Part shown: in pieces, positions 41,313-54,382 of the stretch
How positions within the stretch are numbered: the stretch's first letter is position 1
Layout of the letters: each line of letters begins with the position of its first letter
Assembly: GCA_016630955.3 (NCBI GenBank)
Contig: CM049996.1
Span: forward strand, 744,001 to 808,000
Length of the DNA: 64,000 nt
Reading direction: 5' to 3'
From: Didymella arachidicola
Lineage: Eukaryota; Ascomycota; Dothideomycetes; Pleosporales; Didymellaceae
Program-made: the position numbers and the translations under genes
The notes under the pieces: model-generated
What the model was told of the DNA's origin: nothing
The model's database searches: none
Seen by the model: the letters and a program-made list of their open reading frames with translations, nothing else

Positions 41313-42257
41313 ATGGTTCCGCAGACCATGACCGCACTTGCCCCCACCACCACCACACAGTCTTCCATTCGCAACGCCATGAGCTTCTCAAACCTGCTCT
41401 CTGACGAACCCGCGGAGCCTACGGCCGCTACTCCCAAGCCTACCGCCGAAGTCTTAGTTCCTGAGCACCATCTTTCACTTGCTAAGGACAATGTCACTAG
41501 TCCCGCCGACACTGTCATGTCCGATGCTAGCGAGCTTACTGAAGAGGTTGACGCACCTGTTGATAGTGAACAGACTGCCGTCGACGACGACTTGATTGAG
41601 CGCGAGTTTGTTTGCATGAACGACGAGTATAGCAAGTGTCGCACTGGTCAGTACACTCTAGCGCTCTCTCGCAAGGTCATCTCCGATCACTTTGGTCGCA
41701 ACAAGGCTTGCACGCGCGATCTCACCGATTGGCCGCTCTTCTGTCGCAAGCACTACCAGCGCGCCACATACAACAAGGAGCTCTGGCAGGTCCGCAAGGT
41801 CAAACTCATCCTTCGCCAGTTCGATGTTATCGAGGCCGAGTTCCCTGGTACCACCTACGACATCACTTTGAAGAAATCTGAGGAAGACCGCATTAATGAC
41901 TTCGCCCGTAAGATCGCCCAAGGCATGAGCGCAGAAGATGCTGCAGCCGCTGTAGCCCCTATCGCTGGCAAGGCCTTCGAGGCTCCTATCGACGTCCTCC
42001 GAGAGCTCGATCAGTACATCGGCAAGGGCAAGACCATGTCCGAGGTCAAGGATGCCATGGATGTCATCTCTCAGATGCTACAAGAGAAGGAGACCGAAGC
42101 AGTACCCGCCATTGAGTTTCTTCCCCAGCTGCCTGGCAAGATCGCGACTCCCAAGAAGTCTCCCGCCAAGTCGCGCCTCTCAAAGTCGCCCTCCAAGTCT
42201 CCCTCCAAGGGCAGTCCTCGTACCTCCGCCCGCGGTGGCGTGAAGAAGACCAAGTAG
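41313..42257 (+). CDS. conserved fungal protein with FGRNK motif and basic tail (ORP1-like)
   Basis: 314 residues, one exon. The disordered N-terminus is followed by a Cys/His-containing core at about 98-170: FVCMNDEYSKCRTGQ, KVISDHFGRNKACTRDL and FCRKHYQRATYNKE, which looks like a small zinc-binding fold found in fungal proteins sometimes labelled ORP1-like. A helical region follows (IDVLRELDQYIGKGKTMSEV). The C-terminus carries SPAK/SPSK repeats (KSRLSKSPSKSPSKGSPR) typical of DNA-associated nuclear proteins. The name rests on my recollection of that motif. Function is unknown. Confidence 0.75.
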   Translation: MVPQTMTALAPTTTTQSSIRNAMSFSNLLSDEPAEPTAATPKPTAEVLVPEHHLSLAKDNVTSPADTVMSDASELTEEVDAPVDSEQTAVDDDLIEREFVCMNDEYSKCRTGQYTLALSRKVISDHFGRNKACTRDLTDWPLFCRKHYQRATYNKELWQVRKVKLILRQFDVIEAEFPGTTYDITLKKSEEDRINDFARKIAQGMSAEDAAAAVAPIAGKAFEAPIDVLRELDQYIGKGKTMSEVKDAMDVISQMLQEKETEAVPAIEFLPQLPGKIATPKKSPAKSRLSKSPSKSPSKGSPRTSARGGVKKTK

Positions 42258-45200
42258 AAGGCTCATGCCTTGGCACTCTTGATGCTTGCCGTTTAACAAC
42301 ACGCCACCGCCGTCGCATTCCTTCTTACGAGGTTTTGCAGTGGACCATCATGTCCTTCCCATATTGTCATATGTCTGATCTCCCTTCCCGGCTACGACCA
42401 TCTAATCTTACAATTCACAGGTGTTTCATCACGTCTATTGACTGCCACTCGCGGGTGGTGCATCAACGCACTTCTGACTGCATCAGGCGTCATTATCGCT
42501 GCATCTCCTTCTCGCATACACAGAAGCCAATGCCGATTCCAATTTGCGTTGTTTTTTTGTTCACTACAACACCTTTCGTCCCTGTTTCGACATCCATTCA
42601 CGCTTGGGGTACGGGCGTCCTGGCGTTTTTCGGTGCAGGGTACACTTCACGACGGGTCTGGATAAGTGGAGCGAATCTTGTGCGCTACTTCTTCTGTAGA
42701 ACAATCCTGCATAATCAGGCCCCTCCTCTGTTGCTTTCAAAGTGATCCGATGTACCTGCTGTCCGTCATATTTAGTGGCACCTGCTGTGTTGATCTTGGT
42801 CGAGTCCAGTCCGCACGCGCTCAGCACGAGCACCTTCTTCAAATTGACCATGTTGCGACTGAAAATCTGAGCAGCTTATTCACTACCAATGGCTTTATAG
42901 CGATCGACCACAGCTGATATAGTGTCGCCGATGACGTCTTTGGTATCTGCCAAATATTGTCACTGACGAGCGGCCGCAGACAGTTACATCTGTGAGGTGA
43001 GAGAGCCTTGTCACATAGAGCAACGGGGTGCGAAGGGCAGAAAACGTACCAGGTAAAAGTTTGCTTCTCACAGCACGAATGATACAATTACAATTACTTC
43101 TCCAGTGACTGCTCTCCTCCTCCAACGACAGCCTTCCACACGACGTACACTTACACACCACACAACCACATCAAATACCAGCATTAAAATCACCAAAGTC
43201 TACAGCAGCCCCTTCATCTGGGATGTTGACGATCTCCATGCACACGTTGCACAGTCCGATCTGCAACACGTTGAACATTACAGTCCCAAGGACCCTCGCA
43301 CTTGGCCTCTCATCCGCGATATCAAGCTCGAAAACGGCGACGACTATCGCAAGAATAAAACTTCTCCACCAAACGTAGCATATGATGCTGTGCTCATGGT
43401 GGATCTGGTCATGTATAAATCGACAGCAAAATCGTACGTGTTTAGGAATGTCAAGGTTGGAATACTGTTCCAAGGCATTCAGATTGTTGCCTCTCAACTT
43501 CAGCCGCCAGGGTATGCTTTGTCAGACTGAGCATATTCCGCATTATGAATTCGAGTTTGGATGCGCATGTGGGAAAGTCTCGCACATGTGTTGGACACCT
43601 CTACAAATTGTCCAGCATCGAAGACACCACCTTGGGATTTGGAAATGGCTTGGCTGAATTCTACCATAAGAAGGCATAATCTATAAATAGGGCAAACAGT
43701 TCCGGTGATTCCCTTGCTATTGGTCTGTATTGCACTGAAATCACGACCTGCTCGTGTATTTTTCTTCGGTTCATAGCATATACTGTGTTTTGCGAATTTG
43801 TGCACCTGCGATATATCGTGAATGTGACGTACAACTCTTCTGCGAGGCCGACGTAAATTTGGGTACGGCAGATGTGTGAGCGAGTGGACAAGTTTCCGCT
43901 CTGCTATACCGTGCGTGACCTCTAAGGCCGCACTCCTTGCTTCGTACCGCGCAGAACACTACACCCACACTTTCGATCAGATTGACGACGTTAGATCAAC
44001 GACGGGAGACGGTGAGAGAGCAGCAGTCGTACTCGGCAAGCTTTGTACGTTTAACAGCATCTCCAAATGAGATCAAGTAGATCTGTTGGCTATCATTGGA
44101 GCCGTGAAGCTAGGCTACAGCCACAAAGATGCGAAAGCATGACTGCGCACGACGTAATCTATCCTCGAGCATGCTCCGAACGAGCAATATGATGGGAAGG
44201 TGTATTTTCCATTTTAGCTAGCTCACAACAGCAGATTTGCACAAGGGTGTGATAAAGTTCTCAGCGGCGTTGAAGAAGCCGAAGGAGACGGAGCAACGTA
44301 AGAGAGGCGCTGGCGGCGATGCGAGTGGTTCGAGGCGAAGGAAGCAAAACTCAAATCTATAAGCAGGAGACTATTTTCTGCTGCTGTGTTTGAAATCGTT
44401 GGTCAGATTGATATTTTTGGATCTCTGATGACCTACCGCCATCCGCCCAACGATACAAAGACAGACTGGACCGTCGTTCAATTCCGTGAGGTGCTACTCC
44501 CTACACGCAATGCAAGAAGGGTGTCCTATCGATGTATGTGCTAGCTCAGCGTGCAGCCTGGGATATCGAACATAGATCGTAGACGGGATACCTCGTCATT
44601 GGCTGCAGAGTCCGAAGGCCGCCAGAGAGGCTGCAAAAATGACAATAGATCAATACCCAAAGAATCAAATCAATTCAAACAGGGCCCATGACACAAACGC
44701 TGGCCATCAGACTGAAACACGAAGAATTGAACAAATCGTGGGCATTTCGTAGCGTTGCTTGTGGAATGCAACATGTCTTGCCATCAACGGTCGCCTTTGC
44801 ATGAATACGAAGCACGACGGAAGATACCGATCGTGTCGCTGCTGCGTGATGTGCCCACTCTTCCGGTCAACCATAGCGGGCAACGTTCAAAGGTCGCAGC
44901 ACACCGCTCACGTGGTCATTTGCGCCACTTCCAGTGTTGTTAGGATATCTGAACCAGGTCGCTGCGCCTCTATCGATTCGTGATCCCCGCCGAGTGTCGG
45001 CGAAACCTTGGATATGTGAAGAACACCGTGGTGGACTTCGTGTGGTCATTCTTGACACCAGGGCGGTCGATGTATGGGAGCGTTGTTCAACAGCTGACTT
45101 TGAAGTCCGGTCCAGGGCGATGGTAATCTCCTGCATTCATCTTCGACGCATTTGGCTGTTGATCGGTGTAGCGGCTTCCCTTAATGAGCTTGATCGTCCA

Positions 45201-47748
45201 AAAGGAAAAATCCGGGGCTGAAGATGAGCTCAGGCTGCTGTAATGCCTGCGTGGAATGGAGATTGGGGTTGGAGGCCGTGGGCCCTGGCGGTTGGAAGGC
45301 ATTCCCGTGATGTCAACGTCGGTGCTGAAACGTGACGCGCTGGCGTTCGGACCACGACGTTGGCGACCAGAACCGCGCAAGGTTCACCATCAGTTGAATT
45401 TCCGCGACGTCAAATTGAAGATGAAGTTCGTACAGCACTGTTGTGTAGCGGAGGCTGTAGTATCTAAAGAAAGATCCAACGTTGCCAATTCTGGCTGTGA
45501 CACGAGCGGTTCGCTCACATCCAGGCGCCCATCTACGCGCCGGCGGGTAGCAAGAGCCGCATCGAGCCCTTGGCCAACCCATGTGGAATGCTGAATCGGT
45601 GTTCTCGGAAATTAATCGAGCTCATGAACCATAGTTTGGTCTCAGAGTCTGTCAAAACTGCCTCGATGCAAGAGTTGTTGGATGAGAGCGCGCAGACGAG
45701 CGGTCCTGGGTGCGGGCGGTAGCGGACATGTTGTGACATGACTTGCAAACGAAAGATCTTGTTTGTTCACTGACTGACAATGCACAAGGTCGCATGCCTT
45801 AGTTGGTGGATAACTCTTCTGGAAGCTGATCCTTGAGCCTTCCCAGCAATGTTGGTCCCGTTGCATGAGGCGGTGCAGCGCCTCCGAGGGATCTCGACTC
45901 GAGGTTCTCAACGCTCATTGGTCGCCAAACACAACACATGCTTACGGTACGCTCTGAAGATCCTGTCTTTTGACGATTGAACATGGCGTTATAGCATGGT
46001 CCATGTCATTCATGCGCATCCCATGAGGCCCGGTCATTCTGTTAAAAGTAAACAAGTTGAAACAGCGGTGATGTTTGTACAGCACACCGGCCAATCCAGT
46101 GCAGGCCGCTACCCTTGCCGCATGACAGACGATCCGGATCAGGTGGAGTCCAATTGGCGGTGCAGCAAGTGCCCGACGAACACCCTTTGAGTTGAATGTC
46201 AGACCAGCCTTCATGCGAGGTCACTGTCGATCTGGAAATTTGACAGCCGATGAGGATTGAGTCAAAGACGGGGAAACACTGTTCGCATGCCCGCAGGTGG
46301 TGTGCAGAATGTGACAGCCAACGCACGAAAGCTCGCCAATCGTTCGGCCGAAAGTACCCCGCCAAGATACTACAACGCATAGCACAGCCATTCATTCTCA
46401 ACGCCAGCACGCTCAATGCTACGCCGACGTCTCCGCGCACTGTAACACGCGTTCACGATGGCAAAATACATCTTCTATCACTCGATCCGGCGTGCAGGGA
46501 TGATTTGGAAGTCGCCTCTGCTGTGTCCTCGGTAGGAGGCTGGAATATTTGCGCAGAAATGTAAATCTCCGCCAGCATTCGTCATTCGTCATGCTATGCT
46601 GGCGAAGTCCGCTGCGATACCTGCCTGGATGGTCCGGTGGCTAGATAGATAGCTCAGACTACTATATGGAACAGGTGTGCACCTACAGCGTGGTCGCTCT
46701 CTATTCCTCAAGCGTTGCAGCGTTCTCCACTGCACGACCACACCGCCTCGTTCTTCTCTCCCAACGTGACCAGCAGTACCAGGCCTAAGAACACCAGACC
46801 ATCGTTCAGATCCGGCCAGACAAGCGTAGCACGAGTACATATCGGCTCTGCAGCCCCAGGGGACAGTTCGCTTCTCATCGACCACTGCCACGCTGTCTGC
46901 TATCCACTCGACGATTCCTTCTGGAGACAGCCAGTACCACAGCAGCCAGCGGCATCTTCAAACATCAGGTCTCTCGACCTCGAAACACGTAGCGGGACGC
47001 ACCTCCATTGGCTGAGAGGCGCTACCGCTGATTTTGGCACACGAGCCCCCGCATACGAGTGGCTCGAAGTTGAAACGCACTATTTCCAGTCCTGCAGTTC
47101 TGCTTCCCACAACGCTTGCAGGCTTCCTAAATCGGGCCATCAACCGCTGGCCTCAGTCTCGCGAGGCGCGCTACGTTCCAATCCTTGCCCGCTCAGACCG
47201 CTGATTGGGCCCACACCGTGCCGCTGAAGCCCCACCAACGACAACTGAGCTTCACCACCCGTTGGCATAAGTATCATCGATTCCTGATACTCTTCTGGTC
47301 AGTGCAAGTTCATCGCTTCTTCTCTTATCCCTTCTTTACACCTGTTACACCCCAGCGGTGCAGGTTACATTCTTCAGTCCGCGACTGCACGATCCACTTC
47401 ACCCCTTCCAGCCTTATCATCATAGCTTGGCAGTGCCAGCTCGACTCTCCCTTTCGAACTTCCTTGCAGCGACATTCAGTCACTCACACTTTCCGCCGGC
47501 CGGATCGTCACTCACCTTAATATTCACTGTCGCCTTGTGTTTCAACCTTGTCGAACTTTCGAACTCCAAGCCACAGCCTAAGCCTCCCGGACTGCGCTTA
47601 CCGAACTCCATACAGACCGGAACTTAATCTGTCTCAAGCGCTTGCTATTGGACCATCATATTGCTACACAGCTTCAATATCGACTTGCGCTTTCAGTGAT
47701 AGTCGGCCTTCACCCATCTCTTCGCAACACACATCACAAGCAATCACC
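42258..47748. other. gene-poor 5.5-kb stretch
   Basis: No confident gene on either strand. A 142-codon frame at 43105-43530 (plus) opens with GTG and lacks a usable ATG. A fragment at about 44320-44520 (plus) shows protein-like text (FSAAVFEIVGQIDIFGSL) between stops and may be a relic. The last kilobase (46700-47748) is pyrimidine-rich and probably holds the promoter and long leader of the cyclin gene. Confidence 0.5.
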
Positions 47749-48777
47749 ATGCCTTACTCAGCAAATCTTGCAATGGAGAACAGCGCTGCCCTGGACTATT
47801 TCATCCAGCAGCCTGTTTCTCAGGACATGATCTCATACCTCGCACAGAAGGCCACACAAGTCATCAGGTGTGAACCCTCCTCTCTCGACAAGAGCCTCCC
47901 TTCCACACCACCTGCCTCTCCTCCCCACCAGGCCCGGGAACCCTTCCTGCCTTCCGTCGAAGAATTCATCACATCCCTTGTCGAGCGCTCGCACGTCCAG
48001 GTCCCTACTCTGATGACCAGCTTGGTCTACCTTTCCCGTCTCCGGTCTCGTCTCCCTCCTGTTGCCAAGGGCATGAAGTGCACCACCCACCGCATCTTCC
48101 TTGCTTCCCTCATTCTCGCCGCCAAGAACCTCAATGACTCTTCTCCTAAGAACAAGCACTGGGCCCGCTACAGCGCTGTCCGTGGCTACGACAACTTCGG
48201 CTTCTCCATCACTGAAGTCAACCTTATGGAGAAGCAGCTCCTCTTCCTCCTCGACTGGGACCTCCGCATCAACCCAGAGGATCTTTACTACCACCTCGAG
48301 CCATTCCTTGCTCCCATTCGCGTCTGGCAGGCACGCCAGGCCGAGAAGGTCAGGATGATTGAGCAGGAGAAGGAGTACGCCCGTAAGCAGCAGTACCAGC
48401 TCACCGCTGAGAACCTGTCCTCGTACGAGTATGCTTCATATGCCCCTCACCAGCAGCAGAAGTACGCCTACCACTCCAGCTCTCGCGCAGCTTCGCGCAC
48501 TCCTTCGCTGTCGCCACCCACCCGCAGCGCTCGCAGTGCCTCTACCTCCACCTCATCCTCACCATCAAGCTTCCACGATGAGCCTTCTGAGGCTATCATG
48601 CACAGCTACGATCAGGGCGCCACCATTGTACATATCAACGCTCCTGTCCCTCAGACTAGGCTGCAGCACTCGCTCCCCATCTACGAGGACAACAAGCCGG
48701 CGAAGAAGACAAAAGCTTCCGGTGGCTTCTTCAACAGGATGTTTGCTGGCGCTTACGCCAGTCGCGCGGCCTACTAA
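47749..48777 (+). CDS. Pho85-type cyclin (PCL1/2-like)
   Basis: Regulatory subunit of a Pho85/PhoA-like cyclin-dependent kinase, acting in G1, polarity or development. 342 residues from ATG 47749 ([11 protein letters not shown]), one exon; the frame is open upstream, but CACC-ATG here is the first ATG followed by conserved-looking protein. Cyclin box at about 62-190: [62 protein letters not shown] and [19 protein letters not shown], the Pcl signature. The C-terminus is Ser/Thr-Pro rich ([15 protein letters not shown]), as expected for phosphorylation-controlled turnover. Confidence 0.93.
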   Translation: MPYSANLAMENSAALDYFIQQPVSQDMISYLAQKATQVIRCEPSSLDKSLPSTPPASPPHQAREPFLPSVEEFITSLVERSHVQVPTLMTSLVYLSRLRSRLPPVAKGMKCTTHRIFLASLILAAKNLNDSSPKNKHWARYSAVRGYDNFGFSITEVNLMEKQLLFLLDWDLRINPEDLYYHLEPFLAPIRVWQARQAEKVRMIEQEKEYARKQQYQLTAENLSSYEYASYAPHQQQKYAYHSSSRAASRTPSLSPPTRSARSASTSTSSSPSSFHDEPSEAIMHSYDQGATIVHINAPVPQTRLQHSLPIYEDNKPAKKTKASGGFFNRMFAGAYASRAAY

Positions 48778-50158
48778 AATTGCGTTCGCTTTCTCATATC
48801 ATCTATTTAGACGAGTTCCTTTCGCATCACATCCCATCTTGGGATTTGCATGGACATGATATGGCAAGAAGATTGCCGGACAACCATTCAACATATCATC
48901 GCATGATACACGGCGTTCTGTTTGAAGCATTTGCATAGCACGCATAGCATTGTACGGCGTTTGCAGGAGTGATCATACCATTGTTCGATATTTCTATCGG
49001 CCGGCGTGTCGCAATATCCCATAGCAGTTAGCTACCTATCTACACATACCGTTCCTACGGGACATACGAGTAATGAAAACTTCAATCAATACTTCACAGA
49101 CCTCGCTCCAGACCTCGCGTTATCTGCTCGGCGCCGCCTCAACGTTCGCTTCCATCCGAGTGCACAGGCGGTATCGACAAAAGTGTCGTAACCTCTCCTT
49201 GCAATCTCCGCCATCGATCCTGACGGCAACTATTGACGGACAGACATCCTTCAAACTGTCACCTGGGCGGCCAAGCCGGAAGCTATACACAGTAGAACTA
49301 GTAATACAGTGGACATGCTCATGAGCGTTCTTCGCGTTCGCATTCGCCCTGCGCGTGCAAGTGGTGTGGGTGTACAATGAGGGGTGGGAGGGGCTATACA
49401 AGAACGCAAACGCCTAACGCAAACGCCTGACGCAGTCACTCAGCCTGAAAAGCCCCGCAAGGCGTCCAGTATTTCAGCCTTTGCATCTGCTATTCTGATT
49501 GTGCAGCACCGTACTTTCTTTCTCGCATCGGTCAGCGAGCAGCCTCTTGTTCTGCCTCGTACATCACTCCACCGGCTATAGGCGCAGCCATTTCGAGGCA
49601 CACGAAGCCAACTCACGCCGTTAACCATCAGCGCATGAGGTGGAGTGGTGGGCGAGATCCTAACGCACCTATTCAGTAGTTCTTGAGCGGTCAGAAGTAG
49701 CATGCAGGGATGAGGAAGAGCGGTTTGGAGGTCAAACAGTAACGTTGATTCGATTTTCCTGGAGTTTCAGATTGAGGTCTTGGCTTTCCTCGCACCTTCT
49801 AAGCTAGCGTATCTGTTGGTGGACGGGGTGGGGCCCCAGACGTGATTGGTGGACCTCTGAGGAAGGAGTCGGTGAGGGGTCCTTGATATCACCGATAATG
49901 AATTTTGCGCAGCTTCATTGTCTCTTGAAGTATTGATTTCGGAGGTCTGCGCGGCGGGAAACACCTTCTTCGACCTTGCAATCTCTCTCAGATCTGCCGC
50001 ACACGATGCCAAGAAGCTTTTCTGGCAGTCCTGCCGGTCCAAAGTGGTGACGCGAATCTGCTTACTCTCTGTAGGCCAATGTGCATGTTGCAGCGCAATT
50101 CACTACACTAGAGTTGCTTTTGGACCTGCTGGCTTGCATGTGTGATGCAGTCCGAGCA
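48778..50158. other. no gene seen (1.4 kb)
   Basis: 3' flank of the cyclin gene and promoter of the first HET gene. Only short overlapping frames; a CGCAAACGCCTAACGCAAACGCCTGACG near-duplication lies at about 49404-49431. Confidence 0.5.
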
Positions 50159-52296
50159 ATGGCTGATGGCACTGGTACGCCCGCACTACACGATAGCGGT
50201 CCACGGAGCGAACTGCCGTCGTTGGAAGGAATATACAATCATAATGCAGACTCGACTTTGCTCTGCGACGAGTGCTCTGCGTTGGAGTTCGAGCAGATGA
50301 GATCGCCGGGTGGCCAAGTTCACCATAAGAACTGGACGAGACTGATAGAGTCTGCGAGCGGTGGTTGCCCACTGTGCACATTTCTCACACTTGCTCCTCT
50401 TCACCCATGCACATCTTCTCGCTCGGCATTCTACTCGGACAATAGTGGACCACTTCATTTCAGGATTTTGCCAACATACAAGCGCGAGGCAATATGTCTC
50501 CATGTAGTTGTGCCGCAGGATCAGCGGGCGGCTGCGATATACTACCTGTATCTTTGGACAACAGGTAATTGAATCGTTCCAACTTATGGTCAAGGTCTGA
50601 GACACTTGCAGACAACCCAGAAGATGTGCAGGTTAGCGGCATCAATATGGTCAACTCAGAACAGGATAGACTTTCTTTAACGTCTATCGGAAAGATCTGC
50701 GAATGGCTTCAAACTTGCCGGAACGAACATCGTTCATGTAGGTGGCAGACTGCATCCAGATTGCCGACCCGTGTAATAGACATATCCCCGAACGATATGC
50801 CTGGATGCATTCGACTGGTTGAGGAACAACACGAGCCGGAAGCAGAGTATATCGCGCTCAGCCATTGTTGGGGAAATATGCCATGCAACAGGTTCGACTT
50901 GTAAGTAGCCTTGGGATATATACCAGAATCACGCTAATGAGTGCAGTATTTCAAGGTGTGATGAATCCAGCATCAATTCTCTTCGGGACGGCATCCAGGT
51001 AAACTTGCTTCCCAAGCTGTATCAAGACGCGATTGAGTTGACCAGAGCTGTTGGGAAAAGGTAGGTTTTGAGGGACTTGTTGTCAAATTAATCAGACTGA
51101 CACTAGCCAGATATATCTGGATTGACTCGTTGTGCATCATACAGGATAGCAACGAAGACTGGGCGTCTGAATGCGAACGCATGAGCGACATCTACTCCAA
51201 TTGCTATATGACTATTTCTGCAATGTCTTACGAGAACAACAAGAGAGGTTTTCGATACATACGTGCGGACGATCTCCCCCCTTATCACTCCCTGTGTCCG
51301 CTGCCAGGTCGTCCTGGAATCCAAGTCTATGTACGATCCGCAATCGATCACAAGTCCAGGAAAGACTATCTCAAATACCGAGCATGGGCTTTCCAGGAGC
51401 TGCTTCTTTCTCCGCGAGTATTGCACATCACTTCGACTGCTATGGCGTTTGAATGCGATACATGCACACGGCTAGAACGCGGTCCTAATAGTGACGTTTT
51501 ATACGGCATCGATTTCGAGAGGAAGCGTCTCGTATACAACGCTTCTGACGCTGATGGTAATGATCGCGTCACATACTACGACCGATGGCTCCAGCTCGTT
51601 CAGACCTACTCTCAACTGGAGTTGACGTACCAGACTGATCGACTGCCCGCGTTGTCTGGCATAGCGTACCTTGTCGCATCAAAGACAGAAGACATATACA
51701 TTGCGGGACTGTGGAAGCAAGACTTATCAGCAGGTTTGCTGTGGTACGTATGGCCATGTCGGCCTGCAAATACGACTTACGTTGCTCCATCTTGGAGCTG
51801 GGCGTCTGTCATGTCGGCATGGACTTTGGACCCAACACGGCGTCGCTTTGTCAACCTACGAATCATCGACGTACATACGGAATTATCGACCAGCAATCCT
51901 TATGGCGAAATCTTGGCCGCTTCTCTGACAGTATCTGGACCACTCAAGAGGTGCAATACCAAACAGCTGGTCAAAAAGGGTCATCGGTACTATGTGTTGA
52001 AGGGCACAACGTCACATATCCGATTCGCCCTTGACACAGGCCTGAAGCACGACATCAAGTCTCTACACTTCTGGTGTCTGGATTTGACGATTGACAAAGA
52101 GCTGGATATCGAGATGGCGCGTTCGACACAAAGGAGAGAGACCTTTTTTCGACCGCACGGCTTGCTGTTGGTGCATCTCGACGAAGAACAACACATGTAC
52201 ACACGCATAGGCGCATTTGAGGTCTTCGATAGCGCATCGAGTGACACCGACTGGCATCGAGTTGGCTTCGAAACAACAACAGTATCAATAATCTGA
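50159..52296 (+). CDS. HET-domain protein (allorecognition type), full length
   Basis: A heterokaryon-incompatibility family protein. Four exons (50159-50564, 50612-50900, 50947-51060, 51111-52296; introns of 47, 46 and 50 nt) keep frame and give 664 residues. N-terminal Cys pairs (LLCDECSALEFE; GGCPLCTFL) precede the HET domain. HET motifs: AEYIALSHCWG, then LPKLYQDAIELTRAVGKR, YIWIDSLCIIQDSNEDW and SDIYSNCYMTISAMS. The second block is completed across intron 3. The C-terminal half has the usual YRAWAFQELLLSPRVLHI, APSWSWASV and a beta-rich end. HET domains are TIR-like and trigger cell death on non-self recognition in known cases; its specificity is unknown. A second HET gene follows 180 bp downstream. 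Confidence 0.92.
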
Positions 52297-52476
52297 ACTG
52301 CTACTGCGCTGAGTTGAGAACGAGCAGCTGTCTGGGCTTTTGGCCCCCACCTACAGAAGCAAGCCCCGCACCGGTGGCGCAAGCGGCTGGCCTTGTAGCG
52401 CGACCAAAGCAGCTGAACTTCTTGAGGACAATCAAGTGCATCCTTGATCATCTCCTCTACCAGTAAAAATACTCCA

Positions 52477-53706
52477 ATGAGACTCTTGCGGCTCGACACT
52501 TTCACGCGAACATGGCGTCTCGAAGACTTCTCAGGACAATCCGTGCCCTTCTACGCAGTCCTCTCTCATAGATGGGGGCCGAATGAAGCCGAAGTCAAAT
52601 TCGAGGACATACAAGCTGGGGATCGCAGTTACGACGACAAAAGTAAGCCAGGTTTCGACAAGCTTCGATTTTGCTACGACCAAGTGATCCGAAATGGACT
52701 CCGCTATTTCTGGATAGACTCTTGCTGCATTAAAAAGGCGGACAGTTCTGAGTTGGCGCGCTCATTGAACTCAATGTTCTACTGGTACCAGAGAGCTACG
52801 ATATGTTACGTCTATCTATCTGATGTTTCTGCTGGTGATGCCACTAGGGCGCCAGGTGCCTTTAAATGGGCGGACGCGCTTGCCAAGAGCAAGTGGTTCA
52901 CACGTGGTTGGACACTTCAGGAACTGCTCGCGCCCAGCTCCGTGGCGTTCTTCACCTGTGAAGGGCATCACATAGGCAACAAGTCTGACGAAATGCTCGT
53001 CAAGGTAATTGCCAATGTTGCAGGGCTTCCAACGCCGGCACTTCGAGGAGTCAAGCTATCGCGGTTCAGCGTAGAAGCACGTCGTTCTTGGGCAGCGCGC
53101 CGCACGACGACTGTGCCTGAGGACGCAGCATACTGTTTGCTTGGAATATTCGATGTGCAAATGCCCTTACTTTACGCGGACGGCGAGTACAATAAGAGAC
53201 GGCAAGCGGCTATGGCCGAGCTCGATAGAGTGATTCAGAATGCGCCAGTCGATGCGACTGAGAGTGTCCTTCGTATAGGTGGGGCTTCGTGGATCGATCT
53301 CAGCAGGCTGGGACAAAGGCAGTTGGAAGCTCTGGACGCAGATCTCGAAGCCTACAGCAAATGGCTACTCGATGATTTTCTAAACCTGCCAGAAAATCTG
53401 CATATCACAGTGCGCCACCTACGGGAGACAGCCAGCACAAAGATGAGGTCTCTGTTGGCGAATAAGCAGATTGCCTATGACGACCTGTATAGCCGTACAG
53501 CCAATACGGGACACTCCCACGAGTACATGAACATCTATGGTGACAAGAATGCAGCGCTTCATGTTCGAATAAGGGCGTTTCTGGAGGAAGACATGTACAT
53601 TGCGGCCATTGGGGAGAACGTTGAGCTTCATACATGTATCACTGCAATCTGGACACTCGAAGAACTGATGGTATGGAGAGGGAAGTGGCCAAGGCAGAGC
53701 TGCTGA
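52477..53706 (+). CDS. HET-domain protein (HET-D/E N-terminal type)
   Basis: 409 residues, one exon, start MRLLRLDTFTRTWRLEDF. This is the N-terminal layout of HET-D/HET-E-like proteins: YAVLSHRWGPNEAEVKFEDI, FDKLRFCYDQVIRNGLRYFW, IDSCCIKKADSSELARSLNS, ICYVYLSDV, WFTRGWTLQELLAPSSV and PEDAAYCLLGIFDVQMPLLY. In HET-E this domain is joined to NACHT and WD40; here no such parts follow and the frame ends in ordinary sequence, as in many stand-alone HET proteins. Its type differs from the upstream neighbour, so the pair is not a recent tandem duplication. Confidence 0.92.
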   Translation: MRLLRLDTFTRTWRLEDFSGQSVPFYAVLSHRWGPNEAEVKFEDIQAGDRSYDDKSKPGFDKLRFCYDQVIRNGLRYFWIDSCCIKKADSSELARSLNSMFYWYQRATICYVYLSDVSAGDATRAPGAFKWADALAKSKWFTRGWTLQELLAPSSVAFFTCEGHHIGNKSDEMLVKVIANVAGLPTPALRGVKLSRFSVEARRSWAARRTTTVPEDAAYCLLGIFDVQMPLLYADGEYNKRRQAAMAELDRVIQNAPVDATESVLRIGGASWIDLSRLGQRQLEALDADLEAYSKWLLDDFLNLPENLHITVRHLRETASTKMRSLLANKQIAYDDLYSRTANTGHSHEYMNIYGDKNAALHVRIRAFLEEDMYIAAIGENVELHTCITAIWTLEELMVWRGKWPRQSC

Positions 53707-54382
53707 GACATATTGTAACCATAGCGCACTTTTTAGCTCCCATCTGCCTCTTCCATGTGAGGCCTGTCTGTCGTGGGTATTTGGACGTATCACCAAGGTT
53801 CCCAAAGTTGCCTCACTTCCTTGGCCAGGACCTTCGGACTACCAATGCCTACCCGCCGATAGCAATTATTGTGCAAGAAAGGGAGCGGCCTCGGACGAGG
53901 TTAAAACGGCCATGGACTGGACATCCGGCAGAAGAGAACCACGAGAAGTGGTTCCCATAGGTGGACTATATTATTAGGGTGCCTAGATGCTCGCCAGAAC
54001 CTAACCCGAACATCTTGACGCTGAGATGGATGCGTGTTACTGACTAGATGTATGACGGGGCCTCGATATTTGCGAGTACGACGGGCGAGGAGCTCTTGGA
54101 GAGCTGAATGATGAAGGAAAATGGATACCTGAGACTTGAGCCCGAGGAAGAACTGCAAACGCTGATGCAGACCCGTGAAATGGCTACAAATTCGACGACA
54201 CTGCAACCGATCAGAACCATTCGACATTCATGGATCATCGTCCTTTTGTCGAAATAGGATGTTTAGAGGGCGCGTGGCATGTCCTTGAAAATACAGCGGC
54301 GAAGACATTTAGGTGATCGCAAATGATGGTGACACGATGGTCTCAGACCGTGAGAAAAAGGATATATACTCTGCATTCCCGA
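53707..54382. other. no gene seen
   Basis: Between HET and the convergent D-lactate dehydrogenase. No NACHT or WD40 remains were recognised here. Confidence 0.5.

Noticed and set aside
43105..43530. 142-codon frame as a gene
   Set aside because: It begins with GTG, has no suitable ATG, no recognised domain and no splice signals connecting it to other frames.
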